DNA of 64,000 nt from the NCBI RefSeq assembly GCF_030397575.1, contig NZ_JAPNXS010000009.1, forward strand, positions 1-64,000, given 5' to 3'. The notes below the pieces were generated by a model. That model was not told where the DNA came from, ran no database searches, and was given only the letters and a program-made list of their open reading frames with translations. Of the stretch, positions 35,847 through 47,615 are shown piece after piece. The DNA is from Psychromonas sp. 14N.309.X.WAT.B.A12. GTDB taxonomy: Bacteria > Pseudomonadota > Gammaproteobacteria > Enterobacterales > Psychromonadaceae. Numbering within the stretch: position 1 is the stretch's first letter; each line of letters opens with the position of its first letter. The position numbers and the translations under genes were made by a program.

Positions 35847-36713
35847 TTAAGTTTTACAATGCACCTGTAGTTGAGCATAGGGAATATTAATATTAGCGTC
35901 ATCTAGAGCGACTTTAATTGCTTCTGTTAGCGCGAAACGCACCGACCAATAATCCGATGACTTGACCCAAGGGCGAACCACTAAATTAACGCTAGATGCG
36001 GCTAACTCCGACACTGCAATTTGCAGCTTAGGGCTAGCCAACACTTTTTCATTAGCTAATACCACACTTTCTAATAACGCTTTAACTTGCTTTAAATCAC
36101 TTTTATAACCAACCCGTATTACCAAATCAATGCGACGTTCCGGTTTACGAGAAACGTTCACAATATTACTTTTTAAAATACTGCGATTAGGCACGACGAT
36201 ATACCTATTATCCCCAGCTTTTAAAATACAATTAAAGATTTGAATCGACTCAACACTGCCAGACGTACCAGCCGCTTCAATAAAATCACCTAATTTAAAA
36301 GGGCGTAAAACAATTAATAAGATACCAGCTGCAAAATTAGATAATGCGCCTTTTAATGCTAAGCCAATGGCTAGACTGGCCGCCCCTAAAATAGCGATTA
36401 AAGAAGCAGTTTGTACACCTATATGTGCTAACCCAGCAATGATACTAATAGTGGTGAATGTATATCGAAATATTAAACAGATAAAGTCACGAATAGTTTG
36501 ATCAATGGCTTTCTTTATTAACGTTTTATTTAATAAATGGGTGCATAGACGAGCCAATGAAACACCCACGTAAATAATCAATATACCCACTACCAACTGC
36601 ATGATAGATTCCCAGATAAGTGTTTGATGTTGTTGGATCCACTCAACCAATGGCATAAACATATTTACTACTGTATTATTTTTTTCTGACACAGCAAGAT
36701 CAACCGAGGACAT
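35847..36713 (-). CDS. mscS: MscS small-conductance mechanosensitive channel
   Basis: MscS opens on hypo-osmotic shock to vent solutes. The open frame extends to 36791, but the ATG at 36711-36713 follows an ideal TTAGGAGTAACC site and gives 288 residues, close to the E. coli protein (286). Three membrane helices end in the TM3 pore helix TASLIAILGAASLAIGLALK. Then come GALSNFAAGILLIVLRPFK and the cytoplasmic vestibule with GDFIEAAGTSGSVESI and VVPNRSIL. The alternating Ala/Gly packing of TM3 is intact. Its neighbour is a second, longer family member. Confidence 0.93.
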   Translation of the reverse strand: MSSVDLAVSEKNNTVVNMFMPLVEWIQQHQTLIWESIMQLVVGILIIYVGVSLARLCTHLLNKTLIKKAIDQTIRDFICLIFRYTFTTISIIAGLAHIGVQTASLIAILGAASLAIGLALKGALSNFAAGILLIVLRPFKLGDFIEAAGTSGSVESIQIFNCILKAGDNRYIVVPNRSILKSNIVNVSRKPERRIDLVIRVGYKSDLKQVKALLESVVLANEKVLASPKLQIAVSELAASSVNLVVRPWVKSSDYWSVRFALTEAIKVALDDANINIPYAQLQVHCKT

Positions 36714-36787
36714 GGTTACTCCTAATTTCGAAAACACTAAAAAATGGACTATTTTATAGTAAGATAAAAACCAGCTTATTATTAATA

Positions 36788-37100
36788 GCAATCACACGAA
36801 TTAACAGATCTAATTTACTTATTAACATAACTGATTTCTTGTTATAAGTTTTGTTAATAGACTAAACACTTACCTCAAGTTAAGCCTTATACCAATCACA
36901 CTAATTAACGGATCTATTTTACTTGTTAAAATAACTTATTTCTTCGTTTCAATTTTCGCAAATAGAACAACTATTTAACTAAAATTACGCCTTGAACTCA
37001 GTCATTTTTCCTGCGTAAAATTTAGATCACTTATTTAATATAATTGGTATTAACCTGGAACATTTTCCCATGTGAAATTTAGATCTCTTATTTGTAAAAA
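36788..37100. repeat. MITE-like repeat, apparently nested in an older copy
   Basis: A full copy spans 36889-37050 with terminal inverted repeats TACCAAT (36890-36896) and ATTGGTA (37043-37049). Both are flanked by TTA (36887-36889 and 37050-37052), which looks like a target duplication. The left flank from 36788 repeats the first half of the unit (CAATCACACGAATTAACAG against CAATCACACTAATTAACGG). The right flank, about 37058-37098, repeats the last part (GTGAAATTTAGATCTCTTA against GTAAAATTTAGATCACTTA). A related copy is at 40856-41075. No open reading frame is inside. Confidence 0.75.
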
Positions 37101-37111
37101 TTTACAACAAA

Positions 37112-37143
37112 AAAGCCGCTTAGATTACTCTAAACGGCTTTTT
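37112..37143. terminator. Terminator of the rplU-rpmA-obgE operon
   Basis: Arms AAAAGCCGCTTAGA (37112-37125) and TCTAAACGGCTTTT (37130-37143) with one mismatch and a short loop; the minus-strand transcript ends in a T run. It lies 24 bases past the obgE stop. Confidence 0.85.
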
Positions 37144-37167
37144 AGTATTCACAATGAAGAGAGTTAA

Positions 37168-38361
<1,194 letters not shown>

Positions 38362-38440
38362 CTACTTATAGAGCGACGATTATACCTATTTCTATTGATC
38401 ATAGATCACATTTTTTATTTTCAATAGAAATAGATAGACA

Positions 38441-38469
38441 AAAAAAAACCTCGCATTTGCGAGGCTTTT
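38441..38469 (-). terminator. Terminator after rpmA
   Basis: Stem CCTCGCA (38449-38455) and TGCGAGG (38458-38464), with a minus-strand T run at 38441-38448. It lies between rpmA and obgE and would reduce obgE transcription relative to the ribosomal genes. Confidence 0.85.
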
Positions 38470-38490
38470 TAAAATTTGCTTCGAAATAAA

Positions 38491-38748
38491 TTATTCAGCT
38501 ACGATGCTCACGAATGAACGAACAGGCTTACCTTTCTTTTCGAATTTAACAGTACCAGTCGCTTTAGCGAATAGTGTGTGGTCTTTACCTAGGCCAACAT
38601 TTAGACCAGCGTGGAATTTAGTACCACGTTGACGAACTAAAATGTTACCAGCTAAAACAGATTCGCCACCAAAACGTTTAACACCTAAGCGTTTACTTTC
38701 TGAATCACGACCGTTATTAGTACTACCACCAGCTTTTTTATGTGCCAT
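38491..38748 (-). CDS. rpmA: 50S ribosomal protein L27
   Basis: L27 reaches toward the peptidyl-transferase centre. The 85-residue protein has the conserved start [16 protein letters not shown], then [24 protein letters not shown] and the C-terminal [12 protein letters not shown]. There is no Firmicutes-type cleavable leader. It follows rplU after 16 bases and is second in the operon. Confidence 0.97.
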   Translation of the reverse strand: MAHKKAGGSTNNGRDSESKRLGVKRFGGESVLAGNILVRQRGTKFHAGLNVGLGKDHTLFAKATGTVKFEKKGKPVRSFVSIVAE

Positions 38749-38764
38749 TTTTAATAACTCCTAA

Positions 38765-39076
38765 TTAAGCGTTAATCGCAGTAATTTTAATTTCAGTAAA
38801 CCACTGGCGGTGACCAGCTTGCTTACGAGAATGTTTACGACGGCGGAACTTAACGATTTTAACTTTTTTACCACGACCGTGAGTTACTACTTCTGCAGTA
38901 ACTTTACTACCTTCAACGTATGGAACACCAACTTTAACGTCTTCAGCACTTGCTACTAATAGAACTTTATCAAATTCTACAGTTGCACCAGCTTCAACAT
39001 CAAGTTTTTCCAAACGAAGAGTTTGTTCAACAGCAACACGGTGTTGCTTGCCACCACTCTGGATAACAGCGTACAT
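38765..39076 (-). CDS. rplU: 50S ribosomal protein L21
   Basis: L21 binds 23S rRNA. The 103-residue protein starts [14 protein letters not shown] and has the basic C-terminal [19 protein letters not shown], both signature segments. The promoter upstream is TTGCCA (39184-39189), a 17-base spacer and TAGAAT (39161-39166), followed by the GC-rich CCGCGTCC. That fits growth-rate or stringent control. Confidence 0.97.
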   Translation of the reverse strand: MYAVIQSGGKQHRVAVEQTLRLEKLDVEAGATVEFDKVLLVASAEDVKVGVPYVEGSKVTAEVVTHGRGKKVKIVKFRRRKHSRKQAGHRQWFTEIKITAINA

Positions 39077-39648
39077 GTTTCTTACTCCGTTCAGGCATCT
39101 CGTGTTGTTTTATTTCAAACAGAACATCGAGAGCGCACTAATTAATCACAATGGACGCGGATTCTACAGAGAGATTGTCAATTTGGCAATGGCTTTTAAG
39201 TAAAATATTGCAATTATATTGTAGTTTTTTATTCACCGTAAAAATCACGGTAAAAGTAGCTAAAAATCAGCTGTAATTATTCTCGATATGACGCAAATAA
39301 AATACACTGCTAATATTTCGATAAATCTTCAAGGCTCATTATAACAAATAAATGCCCCTCTAAAAGCAGGAAAACTACCGCCACTCACTCAGTAAATGGT
39401 CATGTTAACCACTAAAACAACTTCAAATGTTAAATAGATAAACTTTATAATTCACAATTTACCTAAAAAACAACAAAAAAAGTATTAAAAAGAAGCAAAA
39501 TAAAATCGTAATAATCAACTAAAATCGGCTTAACTTCATAGTTGATTATTAAATGATGATTAAGGCTCTGTAAATACCCCTATGGAGTTGAGATATGCTG
39601 AAGAAACGGGAATAATACACCCACTATTTCCAATGGGACTTTTTTGGC
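39077..39648. promoter_or_regulatory. Divergent control region of rplU and ispB
   Basis: The rplU promoter is on the minus strand at 39161-39189 (-10 TAGAAT, -35 TTGCCA, 17-base spacer). A small hairpin ACCGT-AAAAATC-ACGGT occurs at about 39236-39252. The remaining sequence toward ispB is AT-rich with no gene I can support; the ispB promoter must lie within it but I could not pinpoint it. Confidence 0.6.
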
Positions 39649-40620
39649 ATGGATATTAAACAAATTCAGCAGCTTTCTTCTACAGACATGACTCAAGTTA
39701 ATCAATTGATTACTGAGCAATTGAGCTCTGATGTTGCATTAATTAATCAACTTGGTTTTTACATCATCAATAGTGGTGGTAAACGCATTCGCCCTTTGAT
39801 CACAGTACTAGCTGCACAAGCCTTAGAAGTACATTCTCCAGAAACAACAAAATTGGCTGCTATCATTGAGTTTATTCATACGGCCACGTTATTACATGAT
39901 GATGTTGTTGATGAGTCAGAATTGCGCCGCGGTGAGAAAACCGCAAACGCCCTATTTGGTAATGCTGCTAGTGTATTAGTAGGTGATTTTCTTTATAGCC
40001 GTTCTTTTGAAATGATGACCGAGCTAGAAAACCTTAAAGTAATGAAAGTACTAGCTAGTGCGACCAACGTCATTGCTGAAGGTGAAGTATTACAATTAAT
40101 GAATTGTAATAATCCAGATACGACTGAAAAAGTGTATATGGACGTTATCTACTTCAAAACAGCCAAACTATTTGAAGCTGCGACACAGTTAGTTGCAGTA
40201 CTAGGTGAGCAATCGACAGATATTGAAAATGCTCTATTGGATTACGGTAAATATCTAGGTACTGCATTCCAACTGACAGACGACGTCATGGATTATGCAT
40301 CTAACGCTAAAGAAATGGGTAAAAACACCGGAGATGATCTTGCAGAAGGCAAACCAACTCTTCCCCTACTATATGCAATGCAGCATGGTAACGAAGCACA
40401 AACTAGCTTGATCCGAGAAGCGATTGAAAAAGGCAATGGGATCGAAAATTTTGAGACTATCATGCAAGCTTTAAACGAAACCAAAGCACTAGAATATACA
40501 AAAGCACGTGCGATGGAAGAAGCCGACAAAGCCATTAATGCTATTGCAATACTACCTGACAGTGATTACAAGCAAGCACTAATCAGTCTTGCGCATATTG
40601 CAGCTAACCGAAACAGCTAA
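39649..40620 (+). CDS. ispB: IspB, octaprenyl diphosphate synthase
   Basis: IspB builds the C40 side chain of ubiquinone and menaquinone by adding isopentenyl diphosphate to farnesyl diphosphate. The 323-residue protein has the two aspartate-rich motifs: first DDVVDE (in LLHDDVVDESELRRG, near 84) and second DDVMDY (QLTDDVMDYAS, near 210). GGKRIRP near 44 and the lysine/arginine-rich LRRGEKTAN are also visible. No signal peptide. It is divergent from rplU, the same pairing as in E. coli, and ends at a terminator. Confidence 0.96.
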   Translation: MDIKQIQQLSSTDMTQVNQLITEQLSSDVALINQLGFYIINSGGKRIRPLITVLAAQALEVHSPETTKLAAIIEFIHTATLLHDDVVDESELRRGEKTANALFGNAASVLVGDFLYSRSFEMMTELENLKVMKVLASATNVIAEGEVLQLMNCNNPDTTEKVYMDVIYFKTAKLFEAATQLVAVLGEQSTDIENALLDYGKYLGTAFQLTDDVMDYASNAKEMGKNTGDDLAEGKPTLPLLYAMQHGNEAQTSLIREAIEKGNGIENFETIMQALNETKALEYTKARAMEEADKAINAIAILPDSDYKQALISLAHIAANRNS

Positions 40621-40691
40621 CCATTATAGTTAATAGCACTACTCATTAGGTTTAATAGTAGTAACACAATCAACGACAACACGAATAATAG

Positions 40692-40725
40692 AAGGGACAA
40701 TATCTACGTATTGTCCCTTTTTTAT
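40692..40725 (+). terminator. Terminator of ispB
   Basis: Arms AAGGGACAATA (40692-40702) and TATTGTCCCTT (40709-40719) with a T run to 40723; about 70 bases past the ispB stop. Confidence 0.9.
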
Positions 40726-40798
40726 GTCTATTTTTGACGAGTTTATCGAGGCTTTTACCTAGTTAAACTGACTAACTATTTAATATCTTGCAAGATCA

Positions 40799-40840
40799 AA
40801 AAGGCCCGCGCTATTTTCAAAAATAACGCGGGCCTTTTTT
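40799..40840. terminator. Strong bidirectional hairpin between ispB and purA
   Basis: Arms AAGGCCCGCG (40801-40810) and CGCGGGCCTT (40827-40836), with inner pairing of CTATTTT and AAATAA, flanked by A and T runs on both sides. It can end the purA transcript on the minus strand, beyond the MITE-like repeat. Confidence 0.85.
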
Positions 40841-40855
40841 AACACAATTATACCT

Positions 40856-41075
40856 ATACCAACCACACTAATTAACTGATCTATTTTACTTGTTAAAATA
40901 ACTTATTTCTTCGTTGTAATTTTCGTAAATAGAGCAACTATTAGAGAATTAACATCTTGTCGTTAACTCTCCAACAGACAATTAACCAAGTTAATCGTCT
41001 AAAGACTTAAATTACGTCTTGAACTAAGTCATTTCTCAGGCGCAAAATTTAAATCAATTATTCAATGTGATTAAT
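40856..41075. repeat. Second copy of the MITE-like repeat, with an extra structured insertion
   Basis: It begins ATACCAACCACACTAATTAAC and follows the 36889-37050 copy closely for about 85 bases. An insertion of about 60 bases (40943-41000) then appears, built of two hairpins: GAGAATTAAC with GTTAACTCTC (40944-40971, one mismatch) and AGACAATTAA with TTAATCGTCT (40976-41000, one mismatch). The shared right part (CTTGAACTAAGTCATTT and AAAATTTAAATCA) then resumes. The right terminal repeat is decayed to ATTAATAC. It runs up to the purA stop codon, so it is transcribed with purA. Confidence 0.7.
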
Positions 41076-41076
41076 A

Positions 41077-42408
<1,332 letters not shown>

Positions 42409-42496
42409 CTAGCGAATTGAGCGGGGATTTTAGCAAAGTTTAAACAGTTGGATCAATATCTTTGTGAGTTTATCGCGACATATATAATTTAAAATA

Positions 42497-42525
42497 AAAA
42501 AAAGGCCGATAAATCGGCCTTTTTA
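42497..42525 (-). terminator. Terminator of hflK-hflC
   Basis: Arms AAGGCCGAT (42502-42510) and ATCGGCCTT (42513-42521) with A and T runs; it lies about 45 bases past the hflC stop. Confidence 0.9.
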
Positions 42526-42566
42526 CAATCACTTAGTATTTAATTTCGAACTATAAATAGTGAATA

Positions 42567-43433
42567 TTATTTCTTATTGTTCATATATTTAAAGAAGTCT
42601 GAGTCAGGGCTTAATACCATTACGTCTTGTTTGTCTGCAAAGCTTTTTTGATAAGCTTGCATACTACGCATGAAGGCATAAAACTCAGCATCTTTAGCAA
42701 AGGCTTCTGAGTAAATTTTAGATGATGTTGCATCACCACGACCACGTATCTCAGCAGACTCTTTATTTGCTTGAGCTAGCATAATAGATACTTTACGGTC
42801 GATATTAGCGCGTATCACTTCAGATTTTTCTTGACCTTCTGAACGATGCTCTCTTGCAACAGCTTGTCGCTCGGCGCGCATACGCTTGTAAACACTATTA
42901 CTCACACCATCCGGTAAATTAATTTTCTTGATGCGCACATCAACTACTTTAATACCTAACTCAGATGAACGTGCCATACGTTTCAATGCCGTTTCCATCA
43001 CTTCACCACGTTTACCAGAGACAATATCTTTAATCGTATGTGAACCAATTTCATTACGCAGACCATTATTGATTTTACGCTTCAATAACGCTTCAGCTTG
43101 CATTTTATTACCACCAGTTGATAAGTAATAAACCGCTAAATCATCAATTTGCCACTTAACATAAGAATCAATGATTAAATCTTTTTTCTCTGATGTTACA
43201 AAGCGATCTGGTTGGTCATCTAGCGTTTGAATACGTGTGTCCATAACACGAACAGTATCGATAAATGGCACTTTGAAGTGTAAACCAGGTGCATAAACCA
43301 CTGGATTATTATCACTATCACGTTTTACTTTACTAAACTGTAAAACAATACCGTTTTGACCTTCAGAAACAACAAACGCGCTGCTAATGAAAGCTATAAA
43401 CAAAATTGCTGGTAGTATTAATAATCTTTTCAT
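42567..43433 (-). CDS. hflC: HflC, FtsH protease modulator
   Basis: HflC and HflK form a membrane cage of SPFH/prohibitin type around the FtsH protease. The 288-residue protein has one N-terminal membrane helix (LLILPAILFIAFISSAFVV), then the SPFH domain (VVSEGQNGIVLQFSKVKR, VDTRIQTLDDQPDRFVTSEKK-type strand) and a long coiled-coil helix. Its ATG overlaps the hflK stop by one base (TAATG), so both are made together. The next gene is purA after a terminator. Confidence 0.96.
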   Translation of the reverse strand: MKRLLILPAILFIAFISSAFVVSEGQNGIVLQFSKVKRDSDNNPVVYAPGLHFKVPFIDTVRVMDTRIQTLDDQPDRFVTSEKKDLIIDSYVKWQIDDLAVYYLSTGGNKMQAEALLKRKINNGLRNEIGSHTIKDIVSGKRGEVMETALKRMARSSELGIKVVDVRIKKINLPDGVSNSVYKRMRAERQAVAREHRSEGQEKSEVIRANIDRKVSIMLAQANKESAEIRGRGDATSSKIYSEAFAKDAEFYAFMRSMQAYQKSFADKQDVMVLSPDSDFFKYMNNKK

Positions 43434-44617
43434 TAGTAGTCTCTCCCCGTTGTACGGCTGCTACGCGAAGCTCTCTCATTAATTGCGGCACGCTCATCTA
43501 GGTCTGCTTTTTGATCTTCACGTGAACGTGTTTCGATCTCAGTTTCAACCGGTAAACGTGTTGTGTTGTTAGACTTATCCATCAATTTATCAAGCGGAAG
43601 GAAAGTTAAGTTACCACCTGCTTTGTTATCGATTAATACCTTAGATGCATTACCCAATACTTTCTCCATCGTTTCAATGTATAAACGTTGGCGAGTGACT
43701 TCAGGGTTAGCTTGGTACTCAGGTAGTAATTGATTAAATTTAGCAACTGCACCTTGCGCTTCTAAGATAATACCTTCTTCATATGAACGAGCTTGTTGTT
43801 CGATACGTTTAACTTGACCACGTGCAATTGGTTCTTTCTCTCGCTCATAAGCTTCAGCTTCACGTACAAAACGCTCTTCATCTTCTTGTGCAGCAATTGC
43901 ATCATCAAAGGCATCTCTAACTTGTTCAGGTGGACGTGTTTGTTGTAAGTTCACGTCTAGAATTTGGATACCTAAGTGGTAGCTCTCAATAATTTTATTA
44001 AGCATCTCCCACGTTTCTTGACGAACCACTTCACGACCTGTTGTTAATGCATCATCCATAGTTGAATGACCAATAACAAAACGTAAAGAACTGTCTAACG
44101 CCTGTAATAAACTATTATCAGCATTAGTTACGCTGAATAGATATTTTTCAGGCTCAACGATTCGGTATTGAATTTCCATTGAAACTTGTACAATATTTTC
44201 ATCTTCGGTCAACATAAAACCAGATGTAGGTAAGGTACGGAAGGCTTCAACGTTAATTGGAATAATTTGATCAACAAACTTTGGATTCCAATGTAAACCA
44301 GGTTCAACCTGTGAATGATAAGCACCAAAACGCAGCACAACACCACGGTCAGATTCTTTAATGGTATACCAACCACTGGCGAACCAAACAATAGCGATGA
44401 CACTTAGTATGGCAATAGCAACAACCTTACCGCCATTACCACTGTTGCCACTAGAAGGACCTTGTGTAGATTTCTTTCCAAATAAGCCACCTAAAAATCC
44501 AGATATCTTTTGAAAAACAACGTCTAAGTCAGGAGGTCCCTGCTCATTCTTTTTATCGTTTTTGTTCCACGGGTCTTGATCTTTTTTATCATCTTTACCC
44601 GGTTCATTCCAAGCCAT
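43433..44617 (-). CDS. hflK: HflK, FtsH protease modulator
   Basis: Partner of HflC. The ATG at 44615-44617 follows an ideal TCAGGAGCTAAC site, giving 394 residues that start MAWNEPGKDDKKDQDPW. The Gly/Asn/Pro-rich cytoplasmic N-tail is typical. One membrane helix (AIAILSVIAIVWFASGWYTI) is followed by the SPFH domain (ESDRGVVLRFGAYHSQVEPG) and a charged coiled coil. The tail is rich in Arg/Ser. It sits between hflX and hflC in the classical order. Confidence 0.96.
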   Translation of the reverse strand: MAWNEPGKDDKKDQDPWNKNDKKNEQGPPDLDVVFQKISGFLGGLFGKKSTQGPSSGNSGNGGKVVAIAILSVIAIVWFASGWYTIKESDRGVVLRFGAYHSQVEPGLHWNPKFVDQIIPINVEAFRTLPTSGFMLTEDENIVQVSMEIQYRIVEPEKYLFSVTNADNSLLQALDSSLRFVIGHSTMDDALTTGREVVRQETWEMLNKIIESYHLGIQILDVNLQQTRPPEQVRDAFDDAIAAQEDEERFVREAEAYEREKEPIARGQVKRIEQQARSYEEGIILEAQGAVAKFNQLLPEYQANPEVTRQRLYIETMEKVLGNASKVLIDNKAGGNLTFLPLDKLMDKSNNTTRLPVETEIETRSREDQKADLDERAAINERASRSSRTTGRDY

Positions 44618-44755
44618 GTTAGCTCCTGATTTACTCATAAATTGAATTAATAAAATCTGTTTAATAATGAATCATTTAAAAGAATTTACCAAACACTTAA
44701 ACTATTACTGCAATGTAACAATGTTCAGTCTAATAATAAAGCGCTTAATGACATA

Positions 44756-46087
44756 TTAGGTCCAATCTTCTTTCTCTAACTCTGCCACAGTTTGATAATT
44801 ATTATCCACTACAAATTGCTCTATGTAGTCACCTTCTTGCTTTATTAAACGTTGCCAATCGGTGTTATTCAAACGAATATCGATTACACAATTACCATTT
44901 TCTGCATAGCTTTCATTTTCAATACACTCTAATTGATAAAATAGAGCACGCAACTTGCCTTGAGCAGGTGGTATTGATAATTGTAATGAACGAATCTTAC
45001 CCGATAATAAACTGCTTAAAGCATTAAACAATAGATCTACACCAATATTTTGCTGTGCTGATAACCAAACGCGAGTTGGCACACCTAAATCATCATAGTC
45101 TATTCTTGGTTCCGCTTCTTCTAGCGCATCAATTTTATTCATCACCATTAAATGAGGCACTTCACTAGCATCAATTTCTGCTAACACTTCTTCTACAGCT
45201 TCAACATTGGCCAAGTAGTTTTCATCAGAGCAATCCACTACATGTAACAACAGAGTTGCTTCACGTGTTTCTTGTAAGGTCGCCTTAAAAGCTGCCACTA
45301 AATCATGTGGTAAGTGACGGATAAAGCCTACTGTATCAGCTAAAATACAAGTACCTACATCATCTACTGAAATTTTGCGTAATGTTGGGTCTAAGGTCGC
45401 AAATAGTTGGTCAGCAGCATACACTTTTGCTTCGGTAATTTGATTAAACAAAGTCGATTTTCCGGCATTGGTGTAACCCACCAGCGAAACCGTAGGCACT
45501 TCATTACGAAGACGAGCTCTACGGCCCTGCTCACGTTGTTTCGATACCTTGCTTAACCTTGATTTAATCGTTGTGATACGAGCGCTTAATAAACGTCTAT
45601 CAGTTTCTAACTGAGTTTCACCAGGACCACGCATACCAACACCACCTTTTTGTTTATCAAGGTGACTCCAACCACGTACTAACCGGCTCGACATATAATG
45701 AAGTTGTGCAAGCTCAACTTGTAATTTACCTTCATAGGTGCGTGCGCGTTGTGCAAAAATATCCAGAATTAATGCAGTTCTATCTAACACTAAACACTCA
45801 CACTTTTGCTCCATATTACGCAATTGTGCAGGTGATAATGCATGATTGAAGATAACAATATCAGCGCCCATGGTATGAACGGTATCTGCAATTTCTTGCG
45901 CTTTACCTGTACCAACAAAAAAACGTGCGTGAGGTGACTTACGAGGACCTGTTACTGTGGCAACAGGTGTAACACCGGCAGAGCTAACTAACAACTTTAG
46001 TTCATCAATATCTTCTTTATTATTTTCATCTGTAAAAGAGACATGAACTAAAACAGCCTGTTCACCGGCTTCATAACGATCAAACAA
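44756..46087 (-). CDS. hflX: HflX, ribosome-splitting GTPase
   Basis: HflX rescues stalled ribosomes, notably after heat shock. The most likely start is a TTG at 46085-46087, six bases behind GGAG, because it gives the family start MFDRYEAGEQAVLVHV; an upstream TTG would add four residues. The 443-residue protein has the N-terminal HflX domain (FVGTGKAQEI, NHALSPAQLRNME), the coiled GMRGPGETQLETDRR and the G domain (GYTNAGKST, DTVGFIRHLPH, NKID). A TTG start implies low expression compared with hfq. Confidence 0.95.
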   Translation of the reverse strand: MFDRYEAGEQAVLVHVSFTDENNKEDIDELKLLVSSAGVTPVATVTGPRKSPHARFFVGTGKAQEIADTVHTMGADIVIFNHALSPAQLRNMEQKCECLVLDRTALILDIFAQRARTYEGKLQVELAQLHYMSSRLVRGWSHLDKQKGGVGMRGPGETQLETDRRLLSARITTIKSRLSKVSKQREQGRRARLRNEVPTVSLVGYTNAGKSTLFNQITEAKVYAADQLFATLDPTLRKISVDDVGTCILADTVGFIRHLPHDLVAAFKATLQETREATLLLHVVDCSDENYLANVEAVEEVLAEIDASEVPHLMVMNKIDALEEAEPRIDYDDLGVPTRVWLSAQQNIGVDLLFNALSSLLSGKIRSLQLSIPPAQGKLRALFYQLECIENESYAENGNCVIDIRLNNTDWQRLIKQEGDYIEQFVVDNNYQTVAELEKEDWT

Positions 46088-46225
46088 ATAATTCTCCAAT
46101 ATAATAAGTAAAGATAATAGGTGGTGCTTAATGACGAGATTTCAAGACTAAACATCAAATTTAATCCTATCACAGCTGTCATATGAATATACTGTATAGA
46201 TTAGAAAAGAGACCACTATTAAATA

Positions 46226-46254
46226 AAAAAATGGCCTGCATTAAGCAAGCCATT
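46226..46254 (-). terminator. Terminator of hfq
   Basis: Minus-strand stem AATGGCTTGC and GCAGGCCATT with one G-T pair and loop TTAAT, followed by a T run (plus A run 46224-46230). It lies about 43 bases past the hfq stop. Confidence 0.8.
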
Positions 46255-46296
46255 TTATTTATAATAGGATAATTCCCATTTCATTAAATAAGTACA

Positions 46297-46545
<249 letters not shown>

Positions 46546-46678
46546 TTATTATTATAATCAAATATAAGTATAACTAAGGAATAGAAAAAAACCGACTGAA
46601 AACGTAAAATTTTGATCCGTACCTCCTTCTATCCTCTTGTAATTTAAATAACTAACGATTTGCACTAGATTTGGACGC

Positions 46679-47614
46679 TTATAAAACACCTTTAATTTTT
46701 TCAAAGTTATCTAGATCGGCACTTTCTAACCAATGGATATTTTGTTTCCAACCTCTTAACCAGGTCATTTGTCGTTTAGCTAGTTGGCGAGTCGCAACGA
46801 CACCTCGGAAACGCATCTCTTCATAATCCATTTTTCCTTCTATATATTCCCACATTTGACGATAGCCAACACAGCGCATGGAAGGTAAATCTAAATGTAG
46901 GTCGCCACGTTCATACAAGGCTCTGACCTCTTCCTCAAAACCACCAGCTAACATCAGATCAAAACGACGCTCTATACGTTCATGTAACACTGCTTTTTCA
47001 GATGGCGCTATCGCAAATTGTTGTACATCAAACGGGATTGGATCACTTTTTACTTCGGTCAGCTCCGTCATGCTTTTACCTGTAATACGGTACACTTCAA
47101 TGGCACGAGCCAATCGTTGTGGGTCGTTAACATGAATACGCTTCGCAGAAACGGGATCTATCTGTTGAAGCTCTTCGTGTAGTGCTTGCCAACTGCTTTC
47201 ATTAACTTGCTTTTCTATTGCTGCCCGTACTATTGGATCTGCGCTCGGTAAAGGTGATAAACCTTCTACTAAGGCCTTATAATACAACATGGTACCGCCT
47301 ACTAATAAAGGCGTATTACCTCTAGCAACAATCTCATTCATTAAACGCAATGCATCATCACGAAAATTGCCCGCGGAATAACTCTCTGTGGGGTCAATAA
47401 TATCAACTAACATATGAGGAGCTAAAGCTTGCTCTTCTGCACTTGGTTTGGCTGTACCAATATCCATCTGTTTATAAATAAGTGCAGAATCCACACTAAT
47501 GATTTCACAGCGACATTGTTGAGCCAGTTTGATCGCTAAATCTGTTTTACCTGAGGCAGTTGGCCCCATTAAAAAAATCGCTTTTGGGAAGGCGCTGGTA
47601 ATGGTGTCGGTCAT
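46679..47614 (-). CDS. miaA: MiaA, tRNA dimethylallyltransferase
   Basis: MiaA adds the isopentenyl group to A37 of tRNAs reading UNN codons. The ATG at 47612-47614 follows the mutL stop by one base (TAG-A-ATG) and gives 311 residues; a longer open frame reaches into mutL but is less likely. Motifs are [12 protein letters not shown] (P-loop), [44 protein letters not shown] and the zinc-finger-less [10 protein letters not shown] end. It is in the mutL-miaA-hfq-hflX order. Confidence 0.96.
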   Translation of the reverse strand: MTDTITSAFPKAIFLMGPTASGKTDLAIKLAQQCRCEIISVDSALIYKQMDIGTAKPSAEEQALAPHMLVDIIDPTESYSAGNFRDDALRLMNEIVARGNTPLLVGGTMLYYKALVEGLSPLPSADPIVRAAIEKQVNESSWQALHEELQQIDPVSAKRIHVNDPQRLARAIEVYRITGKSMTELTEVKSDPIPFDVQQFAIAPSEKAVLHERIERRFDLMLAGGFEEEVRALYERGDLHLDLPSMRCVGYRQMWEYIEGKMDYEEMRFRGVVATRQLAKRQMTWLRGWKQNIHWLESADLDNFEKIKGVL

Positions 47615-47615
47615 T

